From: Variovorax sp.
GTDB lineage: Bacteria > Pseudomonadota > Gammaproteobacteria > Burkholderiales > Burkholderiaceae_C
Reading direction: 5' to 3'
Assembly: GCA_017744935.1 (NCBI GenBank)
Contig: JAGIAI010000025.1
Span: forward strand, 1 to 64,000
DNA: 64,000 nucleotides
Shown: positions 9,291 through 19,242 of the stretch, one piece after another
How positions within the stretch are numbered: the stretch's first letter is position 1
How the letters are laid out: the number at the start of each line of letters is the position of its first letter
The notes under the pieces: model-generated
Told to the model about the DNA's origin: nothing
Database searches by the model: none
The model's input: only the letters and a program-made list of their open reading frames with translations
Translations under genes and position numbers: made by a program

Positions 9291-9956
9291 TTAGTGCTTG
9301 CCGAGCGCGGCGAGCAGTGCGTTGCTTGGCGCGGTCCAACCGACGATCGCGCCCTGCGCGCGGATCATCTCGATGGCCGCCGCCTTGAAGGCGGGAAAGT
9401 AGCTCTCGGTGCAATCTTCGAGCAGCAGGCTGTCGTAGCCACGGTCGTTGGCCTCGCGCATGCTGGTCTGCACGCAGACCTCGGTGGTCACGCCGCCGAA
9501 GATGAGGTGCGTCATGCCACGACGCTTGAGCATCTCGTGCAGGCCGGTGGCGTAGAACGCACCCTTGCCGGGCTTGTCGACCACGATCTCGCCCTCGAGC
9601 GGCGCGAGCGCCTCGATGATCTGGTTGCCGGGTTCGCCCAACACGAGGATGCGGCCCATCGGCCCCTCGTCGCCGATGCGCAGGGTCGGATTGCCGCGGT
9701 TGCGCTTCGCGGGTGGGCAGTCCGATAGATCGGGTTTGTGCGCCTCGCGCGTGTGCACGACCAGGCCGCCCGCCTCACGCCACGCTTCGAGCGCCCGGCG
9801 CGTTGCCGGCACGATGGCTTCGAGCAGCGACACATCGTTGCCCAGCGTTTCGCCGAAGCCGCCGGGCTCGATGAAGTCGCGCTGCATGTCGATCAGCACG
9901 AGCGCGGTCTTCGCAATGTCGAACTCGTAGGCGAACGGATTGGCGTCGATCTGCAT
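9291..9956 (-). CDS. Isochorismatase-like cysteine hydrolase, BiuH paralogue
   Basis: This 221-residue amidohydrolase of the isochorismatase-like cysteine hydrolase superfamily has the full catalytic set: Asp23 in 'VLIDMQRDF', Lys128 in '[10 protein letters not shown]' and Cys161 in '[10 protein letters not shown]'. It resembles BiuH at 11603 across its whole length ('[18 protein letters not shown]' against '[18 protein letters not shown]') but is clearly diverged. It lies in the ureide operon between the ABC ATPase and gntR. It may hydrolyse a second carbamoyl or ureido amide; substrate unknown. Confidence 0.88.
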   Translation of the reverse strand: MQIDANPFAYEFDIAKTALVLIDMQRDFIEPGGFGETLGNDVSLLEAIVPATRRALEAWREAGGLVVHTREAHKPDLSDCPPAKRNRGNPTLRIGDEGPMGRILVLGEPGNQIIEALAPLEGEIVVDKPGKGAFYATGLHEMLKRRGMTHLIFGGVTTEVCVQTSMREANDRGYDSLLLEDCTESYFPAFKAAAIEMIRAQGAIVGWTAPSNALLAALGKH

Positions 9957-9972
9957 GTCAATGCTCGAAGGG

Positions 9973-11586
9973 TTATGCGGCAGCCGCGTGCTGATGGTCG
10001 CCGCCGCCCATGTGGGCGCCGAGCACATGGCGCTCTGCCGTGGCGGCGGGTGTCTCGAAGACCACCCGGCCTTCGCTCATGACGACGATGCGGTCGGCCA
10101 TTTCGAGCAGCTCGTCGAGGTCCTCGCTGAGGAGCAGCACCGCGCCGCCGCGTGCGCGCACCTGCTTGATACGGCTGTGGATCTCCGCGACCGCCGCGAA
10201 GTCCAGCCCGAACACCGGGTTCGCCGCGATCAACACATTGACGTCGCCGGCAAGCTCCCGCGCCAGCACCGCGCGCTGCACGTTGCCGCCAGAGAGACTC
10301 CGGATCGGCGCACCCTCGCCCTGCGTCTTGACGCCGTATTCCGAGATCCACTCGCGTGCGCGGCTTCGCCAGACCGGGAAGTTCAGCACGTCCGCGCCCG
10401 TCGCCTTCCAGGCCAGCGGTGGCTGGTCGAAATCGCGCAGTGCCATGTTTTCCGAGACGCTGAGATCGCCCACGCAGGCATTGCGCAACGGCTCTTCGGG
10501 AAGGCTTCGCACCTTCAAGCGGCGATTCTCCTCGCGGCGCGCACCGTAGGGTTCGCCCATCACGGTGACCTGCCCGCCGAGGCGCGGGCGCTGGCCGACC
10601 AGCGCCTCGACCAGCTCGCGCTGGCCATTCCCCGATACGCCCGCCACGCCGAGGATCTCGCCGCTGCGGACCTCCAGGCTCAGGTCGTGCACGGCGAGCG
10701 TGCCGCGATCGCCTTGCGCGCTCAGCCGTTCCACCTTGAGCGCGACGGCCGCGTCTGCACGGGTCGGCGTCACCAGATGGAGGGCGCGTTCCGGAGGGGG
10801 TGGCGTGTCGACTTCGGGCGGCGGCGCTTCGCCCTCGCCCATCATCGCGGCGGCGAGCCGTGCCGGGTCGGTGTCCGGCACCTTGCAGTGATGCACCGCC
10901 TTGCCGCGGCGCAGCACCGTCACGCTGTCGGCATAGGCCATCACCTCGCGAAACTTGTGCGTGATGATGAGCACGGTGCACATGCCGCTCAGCGCGAATT
11001 CGCGTACATGGCCCAGAACCTCGTCGGCCTCCTGCGGTGTCAGCACGGAGGTCGGTTCGTCGAGGATCAGCAGGCGCGGCTTCAGGTACAGCTGCTTGAG
11101 AAGTTCCAGCTTCTGCTTTTCGCCTGCGGCCAGCTCGGCGGGTCGCACGTCCAGATCGAGACTGAACGGCGTGGTCGCGAGGAAGTCCTTGAGCTCCGCG
11201 CGCTTGCGCTTCCAGTCGATCAAGGCAGGCGTCTTCCCGCCGGCCAGCAGCAGGTTTTCGGCCACCGTCATGCCCGGCGCGAGCGTGAAGTGCTGGTAGA
11301 CCATGCCGATGCCGAGCGCGCGCGCGACGATCGGATTGGCGATGTCCTGCTCGCGTCCGTCGATGAGGATGCTGCCCTCCTCGGCCCGCTGGTAGCCCGC
11401 GACGCATTTGACGAGCGTGCTCTTGCCGGCGCCGTTCTCGCCGAGCAGTGCATGGACGGTGCCGGGCTCGACGCGCATCGTCACGCGGTCCATCGCGGTG
11501 AAGCTGCCGAAGCGCTTGGTGAGCTCGTAGGTGTCCAGCGCGAGCGCGCCGGTGGCGGGGGGAAGCGGATCGACGGGCGCAATCAT
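9973..11586 (-). CDS. ABC transporter ATP-binding protein (BMP/nucleoside-type, double ATPase)
   Basis: This is a 537-residue double-domain ATPase of the YufO/RbsA type. Domain 1 has Walker A 'GENGAGKST' and Walker B '[11 protein letters not shown]'. Domain 2 has the degenerate 'GVSGNGQRE' and signature 'LSGGNVQR'. It pairs with the two permeases and the BMP-family binding protein encoded just upstream to form an importer. The start at 11586 excludes a spurious extension into the biuH frame. The His/Ala-rich C-terminal tail is likely unstructured. Confidence 0.92.
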   Translation of the reverse strand: MIAPVDPLPPATGALALDTYELTKRFGSFTAMDRVTMRVEPGTVHALLGENGAGKSTLVKCVAGYQRAEEGSILIDGREQDIANPIVARALGIGMVYQHFTLAPGMTVAENLLLAGGKTPALIDWKRKRAELKDFLATTPFSLDLDVRPAELAAGEKQKLELLKQLYLKPRLLILDEPTSVLTPQEADEVLGHVREFALSGMCTVLIITHKFREVMAYADSVTVLRRGKAVHHCKVPDTDPARLAAAMMGEGEAPPPEVDTPPPPERALHLVTPTRADAAVALKVERLSAQGDRGTLAVHDLSLEVRSGEILGVAGVSGNGQRELVEALVGQRPRLGGQVTVMGEPYGARREENRRLKVRSLPEEPLRNACVGDLSVSENMALRDFDQPPLAWKATGADVLNFPVWRSRAREWISEYGVKTQGEGAPIRSLSGGNVQRAVLARELAGDVNVLIAANPVFGLDFAAVAEIHSRIKQVRARGGAVLLLSEDLDELLEMADRIVVMSEGRVVFETPAATAERHVLGAHMGGGDHQHAAAA

Positions 11587-11602
11587 GGTGGCGTGGCCTT
11601 TC

Positions 11603-12310
11603 TCAGAACGTCGCGAGCGTTTCGAGCAACGCGCCCGAGGTCGCGTGGGCACCGAACACGCCGCCCTGCATCGTGATCATCTTGAGCGCCGCGAGATGGT
11701 TGCCGTGGTCGGTCGCGGCCGTGCAGTCCGACAGCAGCAGGCATTCGAAGCCGCGGTCGTTCGCGTCGCGCATGGTGGTGTGCACGCACACGTCGGTGGT
11801 GATGCCGGCGAGGATCATGTTCTCCACGCCGCGCGTGTGCAGCACCAGTTCGAGATCGGTCGCGTAGAACGAGCCCTTGCCCGGTTTGTCGATCACCGCT
11901 TCGCCCTCGATCGGCGCGAGCGCGGGAATGATTTCCCACCCCGGCTCGCCGCGAACGAGGATGCGGCCGCGGGGGCCTGCGTCGCCGATGCCGACGCCAT
12001 TGGCACCGATCTGCCGCGAGCGCCACCGCTTGTTGGCTGGCAGGTCCGCGAGATCGGGGCGATGGCCCTCGCGCGTGTGAATGATGTGAAAGCCCAGTGC
12101 TCGCATCCGCGCCAGCGTGCGGCGGATCGGTTCGATCGGCGCCTGCACCAGCGAGAGGTCGTAGCCCATCACGTCGACATAGCCACCTTCCCCGCAGAAG
12201 TCGGTCTGCATGTCGATGACGATCAGCGCGGTGTTGTCCGGCCGCAGCGCGCCGTTGTAGGGCCAGAGATAAGGCTCCGCCGCAACGTGTGTCGTTTTCA
12301 TGGTGTTCAT
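11603..12310 (-). CDS. biuH: Biuret hydrolase (biuret amidohydrolase)
   Basis: BiuH cleaves biuret to allophanate and ammonia. The 235-residue protein is very close, from memory, to characterised rhizobial biuret hydrolase: '[15 protein letters not shown]', '[14 protein letters not shown]' and '[19 protein letters not shown]' all match. The catalytic Asp33 ('VIDMQTDF'), Lys142 ('IDKPGKGSF') and Cys175 ('[10 protein letters not shown]') are present. The ATG at 12310 overlaps the permease stop as ATGA; a second ATG lies at 12301. The product feeds AtzF, encoded in the same minus-strand block. Confidence 0.92.
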   Translation of the reverse strand: MNTMKTTHVAAEPYLWPYNGALRPDNTALIVIDMQTDFCGEGGYVDVMGYDLSLVQAPIEPIRRTLARMRALGFHIIHTREGHRPDLADLPANKRWRSRQIGANGVGIGDAGPRGRILVRGEPGWEIIPALAPIEGEAVIDKPGKGSFYATDLELVLHTRGVENMILAGITTDVCVHTTMRDANDRGFECLLLSDCTAATDHGNHLAALKMITMQGGVFGAHATSGALLETLATF

Positions 12311-13227
12311 CGTGTGGAAGACAACTCGCCGGGACTTCCAACGGCCACCTTGCCCGGCTTGCAGGTCAGCACCAGGATCACGAGCGTGAGCAGGTAGGGC
12401 ACCGTGTTGAACAAGTGATACCCCCAGCCCACCCCGATCGACTGCAGCGCCGGCCCGATCGCACCCGCGCCACCGAAAAGCAGCGCCGCGCCGATGCAGC
12501 GCAACGGGCTCCAGCGCGCGAAGATCACCAGTGCGACCGCGATCAGCCCTTGTCCGCTGGAGATGCCTTCGTTCCAGCTCCCCGGATAGAACAGCGTGAG
12601 CGACGCACCGCCGAGTCCTGCGATGAAGCCGCCCGCGGTCGTCGCCGCGATCCGTAGCCCCGAGACCGAGTAGCCGAGCGCCCGCGTCGCGTTTGCCGAA
12701 TCGCCCGCCATGCGCACCAGGAGGCCGATCCGCGTGCGCGCGAAGCCCCACCACAGCAGGACCGCGATAGCGATGCCGATCGGCACCAGTGCATTGACCT
12801 GCAGTGCCGAGCGGATGACCGGGTTGTCGCTCCAGTTGCCGAGCGGGATCGATGGCAGTTGCGGTGCCTGCGGCTGGATGAGCGGCTTGCCGAGATAGAA
12901 CGCAAGGCCAGTGCCGAACAGCATCAGCGCGATGCCGGTCGCGACGTCGTTCACACGGTCGAGCGAGCACAGGAGGCCATGCAGGAGTGCCAGCATCGCG
13001 CCGACGACCGCGCCGATCAGCGCGCCCAGCCATGCGGAATCCGTGAGCCACGCACCGCCGAACGACGCCATGGCCGAGAGCACGAGCACGCCTTCCAGCC
13101 CGAGGTTGATGCGGCCCGATTTCTCGGTGAGGCACTCGCCGAGACTCACGAAGAGAAACGGCGCCCCAACGCGCAGCGCGCCACCGACGATGGCCGCGAA
13201 GAGGGCGACCCACTGGTCGGCCGTCAT
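12307..13227 (-). CDS. ABC transporter permease (BMP/nucleoside-type, second subunit)
   Basis: This 306-residue multi-spanning membrane protein belongs to the BPD_transp_2 family (YufQ-like). It carries the conserved '[16 protein letters not shown]' segment and several long hydrophobic stretches. The ATG overlaps the stop of the preceding permease as ATGA and its own stop overlaps biuH, showing tight coupling. It forms the heterodimeric channel with the 13224-14309 product. Confidence 0.92.
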   Translation of the reverse strand: MTADQWVALFAAIVGGALRVGAPFLFVSLGECLTEKSGRINLGLEGVLVLSAMASFGGAWLTDSAWLGALIGAVVGAMLALLHGLLCSLDRVNDVATGIALMLFGTGLAFYLGKPLIQPQAPQLPSIPLGNWSDNPVIRSALQVNALVPIGIAIAVLLWWGFARTRIGLLVRMAGDSANATRALGYSVSGLRIAATTAGGFIAGLGGASLTLFYPGSWNEGISSGQGLIAVALVIFARWSPLRCIGAALLFGGAGAIGPALQSIGVGWGYHLFNTVPYLLTLVILVLTCKPGKVAVGSPGELSSTR

Positions 13228-14309
13228 GGCGTGACCTCCGTCGCGATCGCGGGGCCGCGTGGCGCGAGGGGCGGGCGGTTCTTCAGCAGCGCCTTCCAGT
13301 CGACCATGCGCAGCCCTTCGCTCGCGAGGATCAGGACGAAGGCCATGCCCTGGAGCACCAGCACGGACGCATCCGGCAAGCCGAGCCGCCGCTGCAGCAG
13401 GCTGCCGGCCGCGCCGAATCCGCCGAAGAGGATCGCCACCGGAATGATCGCGACCGGGTTGTGCCGCGCAATGAACGAAACGAGGATGCCGGCGTAACCG
13501 TATCCCGCGATCAGCGACGCGTTGGCGTTGGTGTGGACGGCAGCGACCTCGACCGCACCAGCGACGCCAGCGCATGCACCACCGAGCCCGCACGCGGCAA
13601 GGATCAATCGGTTGGCCGGCAAGCCAACGAGTTGCGCCGTACGCGGGTTGCCGCCGACCACACGCACCGAAAAGCCCGATGCGGTAAAGCGCAGCCACAG
13701 CCCCGAGGCAATGCAGGCGACGATGCCGATCACCAACCCCCAATGCACATCCGAACCGCCGATGCCGCCAATGCCAAGGCCCTCCGCGAGCGATCGCGTC
13801 GCCGGCTTGTTCAGGCTTGCCGGATCACGCAGTGCGCCTTCGACGAAGTGCTTGAAGAATCCGATCGCCACGTACGCCAGCAGCAGGCTGCTGATGGTCT
13901 CGTTGATGCCGCGGTATTGCCGCAGCCACCCGGCAAGGGCGATCCACGCGCCGCCGGCGATTGCACCAGCGACGCAGAGCGCGAAGGTCCCCACGATGTT
14001 CGCCGGCAGCGGCAGCACATAAGGCAGTGCCGCGCAGGCCAATCCACCGAGCACCAGCGCACCTTCGCCACCGATGATCACCAGCCCCGCGCGCGCCGGA
14101 ATCGCAACGCACAGCGCGGTGAGCATCAACGGCGCCGCGCGCTGCAAGGTGTTCTGCCACGAGAACCAGTCGCCGAACGCGCCCTTGAAGAGGATGACCC
14201 AGACATCCACGGGGCTCACGCCGGCGAACCAGACGAACACGCCGAACAGCAGCAGCGCCGCCGCGATGGCGAACACCGGCAGGGCGATCTCTTTCAATGC
14301 GCTGGGCAT
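13224..14309 (-). CDS. ABC transporter permease (BMP/nucleoside-type, first subunit)
   Basis: This 361-residue permease of the YufP/RbsC-like family has about ten hydrophobic segments. '[18 protein letters not shown]' and '[16 protein letters not shown]' are family landmarks. It follows the BMP binding protein by 31 bases and overlaps the second permease by four. With the ATPase at 9973 and the binding protein at 14341 it makes a complete importer, most likely for a purine-, pyrimidine- or ureide-like compound given its enzyme neighbours. Confidence 0.92.
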   Translation of the reverse strand: MPSALKEIALPVFAIAAALLLFGVFVWFAGVSPVDVWVILFKGAFGDWFSWQNTLQRAAPLMLTALCVAIPARAGLVIIGGEGALVLGGLACAALPYVLPLPANIVGTFALCVAGAIAGGAWIALAGWLRQYRGINETISSLLLAYVAIGFFKHFVEGALRDPASLNKPATRSLAEGLGIGGIGGSDVHWGLVIGIVACIASGLWLRFTASGFSVRVVGGNPRTAQLVGLPANRLILAACGLGGACAGVAGAVEVAAVHTNANASLIAGYGYAGILVSFIARHNPVAIIPVAILFGGFGAAGSLLQRRLGLPDASVLVLQGMAFVLILASEGLRMVDWKALLKNRPPLAPRGPAIATEVTP

Positions 14310-14340
14310 CGTCGGCTCGCTGCGCTGGAAAGAACCGCGC

Positions 14341-15456
14341 TCAGCCTACGGAGCCCACGACCCCTTCGACGAGGTAGTTCATCTTTTCCAGTTCGAGATC
14401 GGTCTGCTTGAGCGTCTTGCCGGCTGCGATCACGACATTGCCCTTGTTGTCCTTGAGCGGCCCCTGGAAGATGTCGAATGTGCCCGCGAGCATCCTGGCC
14501 TTGATGTCGTCGGCGTTCTTCTTCGCAGCGTCGGTCACCATCGGGCCGTAGGGCGACATCTTCACGTAGCCCTCTTTCAGGCCGCCGCGCAGGAAGTTGG
14601 GATGTGGCTTTCCGGTCTGCGCCGCGTCGATGATGGTCTTGTAGGCGGTGAGCCAGTTCCACTCCGCGCCGGTCAGGTAGGCGTTGGGCGCGAGCTTCGC
14701 CTGGCTCGCGTGGTAACCGCAGACCATCTTGCCGCGCTTGGCGGCCGTCTCGACCACCACCTTCGGGCCGTCGACGTGCATCGTGAACACATCGCAGCCT
14801 TGATCGGCGAGGCTGTTGGTGGCTTCCGCTTCCTTGACCGCCATCGACCAGTCGCCGGTAAAGATGACGCTGCAGGTGATGTTCGGCTTGACCGATCGCG
14901 CGCCCATGGTGAAGGCGTTGATGTTGCGCAGCACCTGCGGAATGGGCTTCGCGGCGACGAAGGCGATCTTGTTGCTCTTCGTCATGTGGCCGGCGACCAC
15001 GCCGTTGAGGTACTGGCACTCGTCGATGTAGCCGAAGAAGCTGCCGACGTTCTTCGGATGCTTGCCTTCGGTCCAGAGGCCGCCACAGTGCGAGAAGCGG
15101 ACATCGGGGTTCTTCGGCGCGACGGCGAGGATGTGCGGGTCGAAGTAGCCGAACGACGTCGGAAAGAGCAGCGTCGCGCCGTCCTGCGCGATCATGCCGG
15201 TCATCGTCTTCTGCACGGCCGCGGTCTCGGGCACGTTCTCTTCCTCGACCACCTTGATGCCGGGCATCTTCTTGAGCTCGGCCGCCGCCTGCGCGTGCGC
15301 CTGGTTGTAGCCGTAGTCGTCGCGCGGACCGACGTAGATCACGCCGACCGTCATCGGCTTCTGCGCGTTGGCGAGCACGCTCCAGCCGCCGAGCGTCGTC
15401 GCCGACGCAAGTGCTGCAAGGGACTTGAGGGAATCGCGACGATTGAACTGGCTCAT
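14341..15456 (-). CDS. BMP-family ABC substrate-binding protein
   Basis: This 371-residue periplasmic binding protein of the basic-membrane-protein (Med/PnrA-like) family has a twin-arginine-type signal ('NRRDSLKSLAALASA', cleavage near 'LANAQ'). BMP-fold landmarks such as 'IYVGPRDDYGYNQAHAQ' and 'FGYIDECQYLNGVVAGH' are visible. It leads the 15.5-8.5 kb block, with an operator candidate 47 bases upstream. Members bind nucleosides, nucleobases and related N-rich compounds, consistent with a ureide importer. Confidence 0.93.
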   Translation of the reverse strand: MSQFNRRDSLKSLAALASATTLGGWSVLANAQKPMTVGVIYVGPRDDYGYNQAHAQAAAELKKMPGIKVVEEENVPETAAVQKTMTGMIAQDGATLLFPTSFGYFDPHILAVAPKNPDVRFSHCGGLWTEGKHPKNVGSFFGYIDECQYLNGVVAGHMTKSNKIAFVAAKPIPQVLRNINAFTMGARSVKPNITCSVIFTGDWSMAVKEAEATNSLADQGCDVFTMHVDGPKVVVETAAKRGKMVCGYHASQAKLAPNAYLTGAEWNWLTAYKTIIDAAQTGKPHPNFLRGGLKEGYVKMSPYGPMVTDAAKKNADDIKARMLAGTFDIFQGPLKDNKGNVVIAAGKTLKQTDLELEKMNYLVEGVVGSVG

Positions 15457-15502
15457 GGTGCAGGCTCCTGGAAGTGAAGGGTCGGAGGGCGCTGAGGCCT
15501 AA

Positions 15503-15517
15503 CTTGGATACAAGATG
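15503..15517 (-). promoter_or_regulatory. Candidate GntR operator upstream of the BMP gene
   Basis: On the minus strand the site reads CATCTTGTATCCAAG, an imperfect CTTGnnnnCAAG dyad. It matches the site at 22001-22015 at 13 of 15 positions and lies 47 bases from the BMP start, as expected for an FCD-type GntR operator. Confidence 0.65.
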
Positions 15518-15564
15518 GTGTGCATAAACCGTACCAACGGGAATGCGCCAAAAAGGGACCGGAA

Positions 15565-15945
15565 TCAGCCCAAAAGGCTCACGTGCGCGGCCACCACGCG
15601 CCAGCCTTGGGCAGTGCGCATCCATGTCTGGCTCTGGCGCCCCGTCGTTGTGCTTCCTTCGCGGCGGAATTCGATGTTGGCGGTCGCGAAGTCGAGGCCG
15701 TAGGTGGTGATCACGGTGCGCAGGACCTCGCGCGCAAGCCCCTGCGAAGGGCGCGCGGCGCGGAATGCCTGGATCTCGGCGTAGCCGTAGAGGTTCTCGG
15801 TCGCGCCGTAGCGCAGCGTGTGCGGGCTGTGCCAGAACAGCTCGTCGAGCACCTCGACCTTGTTGTTCACCAGCGCGTCTTCGTAGCGGTCGAAGGCGGC
15901 CGTGACTTCAGCCACGACCTCGGGGAGATTGATCAGGGGCGTCAT
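15565..15945 (-). CDS. atzH: AtzH/HpxZ-like protein (DUF3225)
   Basis: This 126-residue protein has the NTF2-like DUF3225 fold of AtzH/HpxZ. '[18 protein letters not shown]', '[14 protein letters not shown]' and '[19 protein letters not shown]' are family signatures. In cyanurate catabolism AtzH is reported as an accessory amidohydrolase that clears a dicarboxyurea-type dead-end product; HpxZ accompanies oxalurate use. The ATG at 15945 has a strong AGGAGG-type site. It follows atzE by 14 bases. The AtzG-AtzE-AtzH order supports the name. Confidence 0.87.
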   Translation of the reverse strand: MTPLINLPEVVAEVTAAFDRYEDALVNNKVEVLDELFWHSPHTLRYGATENLYGYAEIQAFRAARPSQGLAREVLRTVITTYGLDFATANIEFRREGSTTTGRQSQTWMRTAQGWRVVAAHVSLLG

Positions 15946-15959
15946 CGTCTGGGCCTCCT

Positions 15960-17384
15960 TCAAAGCGGTGCGACGGGCGCCTGCGCAATGCCCGCCGATT
16001 CGAGTGCCGCGGCAACGCGCAGCACGAGGTCTTCGCGCCATGGCGCGGCGATCACCTGCACGCCGATCGGCAGGCTGGGGTGCGCGCCCCACACTGGCAC
16101 TGCGCATACCGGCAGGCCGATGCACGAGATGGGCTGCGTCAGCACACCCATGTTGGGGCGCACCGGCAGGCGCTGGCCCCCCAGCTCAAACCATTCGGCG
16201 CCGATCGGCGTCGCAGCGCAGGGTGTCGCTGGAGCCAGGAGGATGTCGAAGCGATCCAGCAGGCGCGCCACCTGCTCCGCATAGAGGCGCCGCACGCGCT
16301 GTGCACGTGCGACCCACGCCGCCGGCAGCAGCGCGCCCGCCAGAAAGCGGTCGCGCGACAGCGGCTCGAAGTCCTGCGCTCGTGTGCGCAGGTCCGGCAA
16401 ATGCAATGCTGCGCCTTCGCTGTTCGTGATGAGGAAAGCGGCAGCGCGTCCCGCCTCGACCAACGGCAGTTCCACCGTGTGATTCGCTCCCAGGGCCTGC
16501 GCGACGGAATCAACCGCGGTGAGCGCCTCGGGCTGCGCACGTTCGCGGAACCAGCCACCGAGCACGCCGATGCGCAATCCGTGCAGGCCATGCCCCAAGG
16601 CCGGGGTCGCGAGCTCGATGCTTCGCTGCGCGCATCCGGGGTCGCGCGGCCCCAGCGTTTCGGGGCCTTGCATGGCGTCATACGCGGTTGCGAGATCGCG
16701 CACCGATCGCGCGAAAGGCCCGAGATGGTCGAGGCTCGACACGAAGGGGTAGCTCCCGGTGCGCGGCAAGCGTCCGAAGGTCGGCTTGAGCCCGAACACG
16801 CCGCACAGCGATGCCGGCACGCGGATCGATCCATTGGTGTCCGACCCGAGTGTGATCGGCACCTGACCCGCCGCCACGGCCGCACCGGAGCCTCCCGACG
16901 ATCCGCCTGCGATGCGCGACAGGTCATGCGGGTTGTGCGCCGCGCCGACATGGCCGTTCTCGGTGGTGAATCCGTAGGCGTACTCGTCCATGTTGAGCGC
17001 ACCGACGAGGACTGCGCCCGCGCTCTCCAGCCGTCGCACCAACGCGGCATCGCTGCGCGCCGGCGTCGCCTCGCGCTCGATCTTCGAGCCCGCGAGCGTC
17101 GGCAGGCCGGCGATGTCGAAGAGGTTCTTCACCGCGAAGGGCACGCCCAACAACGGCAGTTCGCGGGTGCGCGCGCCCCTGTCGGATGCGAGTGACTCAT
17201 CAATCTGCGATGCGCGCCGCAGTGCACGTTCGCGGACCACATCGGTGAACGCGTTGATGCGCACGTCTGTCGCTGCGATGCGATCGAGACTCGCCTGCAC
17301 CAGCGCACCGGCGCTCACCACGCGGGAGCGCACCGCCTCGGCCATCGAAGTCGCATCCTTGAGCACGATCTCGGCGGCCTTCAT
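15960..17384 (-). CDS. atzE: AtzE/HpxY-like amidase (1-carboxybiuret hydrolase-like)
   Basis: This 474-residue amidase-signature enzyme has the Ser-cisSer-Lys triad: Lys86 ('[11 protein letters not shown]'), cis-Ser162 ('AGGSSGGSG') and Ser186 ('[10 protein letters not shown]'). AtzE deaminates 1-carboxybiuret to 1,3-dicarboxyurea in s-triazine catabolism; HpxY is the oxalurate-pathway relative. Its ATG overlaps the atzG stop (ATGA). The adjacent DUF4089 partner is characteristic of AtzE/HpxY and excludes GatA. The exact substrate among ureide amides remains to be shown. Confidence 0.88.
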   Translation of the reverse strand: MKAAEIVLKDATSMAEAVRSRVVSAGALVQASLDRIAATDVRINAFTDVVRERALRRASQIDESLASDRGARTRELPLLGVPFAVKNLFDIAGLPTLAGSKIEREATPARSDAALVRRLESAGAVLVGALNMDEYAYGFTTENGHVGAAHNPHDLSRIAGGSSGGSGAAVAAGQVPITLGSDTNGSIRVPASLCGVFGLKPTFGRLPRTGSYPFVSSLDHLGPFARSVRDLATAYDAMQGPETLGPRDPGCAQRSIELATPALGHGLHGLRIGVLGGWFRERAQPEALTAVDSVAQALGANHTVELPLVEAGRAAAFLITNSEGAALHLPDLRTRAQDFEPLSRDRFLAGALLPAAWVARAQRVRRLYAEQVARLLDRFDILLAPATPCAATPIGAEWFELGGQRLPVRPNMGVLTQPISCIGLPVCAVPVWGAHPSLPIGVQVIAAPWREDLVLRVAAALESAGIAQAPVAPL

Positions 17385-17587
17385 TGCTCTTTCTCCCTCG
17401 GCACGACCGGCGAGAAAGCCACAGCCGGCTCGTGGTGCGGCTCCAGCGGCACTGCATCGATGACGGCGGCGAACTCCGCCGCGAGTGCGAAGTAGCGCAG
17501 AACACCCGCCCGGTGATCGGGCCGAAGCCGCATACCGAGTGCAGTGGATGTGGCGTCAACGTAGGCTTCGATCTGAGCGGGGGTCAT
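17381..17587 (-). CDS. atzG: AtzG/HpxX-like small subunit (DUF4089)
   Basis: This 68-residue protein, typical of the DUF4089/AtzG family, is related to the GatC-like partner of amidases. It starts 'MTPAQIEAYVDATSTALGM' and contains 'YFALAAEFAAVIDAVPL'. AtzG forms a heterotetramer with AtzE and is needed for its stability. It overlaps atzE by four bases and follows the ATPase gene by 11 bases. Confidence 0.88.
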   Translation of the reverse strand: MTPAQIEAYVDATSTALGMRLRPDHRAGVLRYFALAAEFAAVIDAVPLEPHHEPAVAFSPVVPREKEQ

Positions 17588-17598
17588 GGCGGCTCCCT

Positions 17599-18429
17599 TC
17601 AGCGGCGCACTTCGCGCTGGAAGATTTCGAGGCTGAGCTTTTTCATCGCGACGAAGCTCGCGGCGCTCAGCGTTTCGAGCGTGCGGGGCCTCCCGTCCCG
17701 GTAGTCAAGGATCTCGGCCACCTTCGTCGGCCGCTTCGTCAACAGCAGCACCTGGTCGGCCAGGTACACCGCCTCTTCGAGATCGTGCGAGACCAGCAGC
17801 ATCGTGGTGCCGGTCTGCATGAACACTTCCTGCAGCTTTTCGCGGATGAAGAGCGTCATCTCGAAGTCGAGCGCGGAGAAGGGTTCATCGAGAAACAGCA
17901 CCTCGGGGTTGGGCGCCAGCGCCCGCATGATCGAGGCCGTCTGCTGCTGCCCGCCCGAGAGTTCGTACGGATATCGGTTGAGGTCGAACTTCACATCGAA
18001 CGAGGCCACGAGTTCCTGCATGCGGCGGTCGACTTCCGCTTTTGATCGGCCTTCCAGCTTCAGCGGATAGGCAATGTTGTCGATGGTCCGCATCCACGGG
18101 AACATCGCTTCCCGGTAGTTCTGGAAGACGTAGCCGATCTTGGTGTCCTTGAGCGACTTGCCGTCGAACAGGATCTCGCCCGAGTCGATCGGGATCAGCC
18201 CCGCGATCATGTTGATCAGCGTGGACTTGCCGCAGCCGTTGGGGCCGAAGACCGAGACGATCTTGTTCTTCGGAATGTCGAGATCGAAGTTCTCGTACAG
18301 CGGCCAGCCCGCGAAGTACTTGGTGAGCCCGCGGATCGTGATGTGCGTGCCGGCGGGTCCGGGCTGGAAAGCCGGTGTCGGCACATCGGCATAGACCGGG
18401 CCGTTGATGACGTTGCCTTCGGTTCTCAT
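17599..18429 (-). CDS. ABC transporter ATP-binding protein (nitrate/sulfonate/NMT1-type)
   Basis: This 276-residue single-domain ATPase has Walker A 'FGPNGCGKST', signature 'LSGGQQQ' and Walker B 'VLFLDEPFSALD', as in SsuB/TauB. The ATG at 18429 overlaps the upstream permease stop (ATGA). With 18426-19238 and 19243-20256 it forms a second importer inside the ureide block. Confidence 0.93.
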   Translation of the reverse strand: MRTEGNVINGPVYADVPTPAFQPGPAGTHITIRGLTKYFAGWPLYENFDLDIPKNKIVSVFGPNGCGKSTLINMIAGLIPIDSGEILFDGKSLKDTKIGYVFQNYREAMFPWMRTIDNIAYPLKLEGRSKAEVDRRMQELVASFDVKFDLNRYPYELSGGQQQTASIMRALAPNPEVLFLDEPFSALDFEMTLFIREKLQEVFMQTGTTMLLVSHDLEEAVYLADQVLLLTKRPTKVAEILDYRDGRPRTLETLSAASFVAMKKLSLEIFQREVRR

Positions 18430-19238
18430 CGCCCGCTCCAGTGCACGATGCGCCTCTCGGCCAGCAGGAAGAGGATGTTCAGCGCATAGCCCAGCGCGCC
18501 GGCCGCGAGGATCGATGCGTACATGTCCTTCACGTTCATCACCTGCTGCGAGTTGATGATCCGGTGGCCGAGGCCGCTGTCGGAGCCGATGAACATCTCG
18601 GCGACGATCACGATCACCAGCGCCATCGAGACCGCCGAGCGCAGGCCGACGAAGCTCGGCTGCAGGCTCTCCCACACCAGCACGTCGCGGAAGATCTGCC
18701 AGCGCGATGCGCCCATCACCTTCGCGGCCATCACGCGCTGCTTGCGTGCGTTCATCACGCCATAGGCGCTGTTGAACACCACGATCAGCATGGCGCCGAA
18801 CGCGGCGATCGCGACCTTGTTGACGTCCGAGACGCCGAAGATCATCAGGAAGAGCGGGATCAGCGCGGAGGACGGTGTGGAGCGGAAGAAGTCGATCAGG
18901 AACTCGACGCTGCGATAGGCCTTCTCATTGCTGCCGAGCAGCACGCCCAGCGGCACGCCGACGACCGCCGCGATCAGGAAGGCCTGCAAGGTGCGCCAGA
19001 CCGTGACCGCGAAGTCGGTCAGCAGCGCGCCGCCCGCAAGACCGGTCAGCAGCGTGGCGATGGTGTCCGAGGGCATCGGCAGCAGGATCGCCTTGATGAG
19101 GCCGAGGCGAACCGCGAGGTCCCACACGATGAAGAGCACGACCGGCCCGATGAAGGGCAGTGCCTTGCCCCAGTGCGATGCGCGCGGCGGCGCGGCGGCT
19201 TGCGATGCGGCGGGCGCGGCCCAGGGCGTGGCGCTCAT
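18426..19238 (-). CDS. ABC transporter permease (SsuC/TauC-type)
   Basis: This 270-residue inner-membrane permease has about six segments and the BPD_transp_1 EAA-like loop ('AKVMGASRWQIFRDVLVWESL'). It is coupled by ATGA overlap to the ATPase downstream and sits four bases after the binding-protein gene. It belongs to the nitrate/sulfonate/taurine group; the substrate is inferred only from context as a urea- or biuret-related compound. Confidence 0.93.
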   Translation of the reverse strand: MSATPWAAPAASQAAAPPRASHWGKALPFIGPVVLFIVWDLAVRLGLIKAILLPMPSDTIATLLTGLAGGALLTDFAVTVWRTLQAFLIAAVVGVPLGVLLGSNEKAYRSVEFLIDFFRSTPSSALIPLFLMIFGVSDVNKVAIAAFGAMLIVVFNSAYGVMNARKQRVMAAKVMGASRWQIFRDVLVWESLQPSFVGLRSAVSMALVIVIVAEMFIGSDSGLGHRIINSQQVMNVKDMYASILAAGALGYALNILFLLAERRIVHWSGR

Positions 19239-19242
19239 CGCA

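Noticed and set aside
9893-11407. A 504-residue ORF opposite frame within the ABC ATPase
   Set aside because: Low-complexity Arg/Gly/Ala translation of the ATPase gene in another frame.
11603-13213. A 536-residue minus-strand ORF covering biuH and part of a permease
   Set aside because: Only the last 235 residues (BiuH) are real; the rest is an out-of-frame reading of the upstream permease.
15960-17384. AtzE-like amidase considered as a second GatA
   Set aside because: It lies with DUF4089 and DUF3225 genes and ABC importers, and no GatB is linked.
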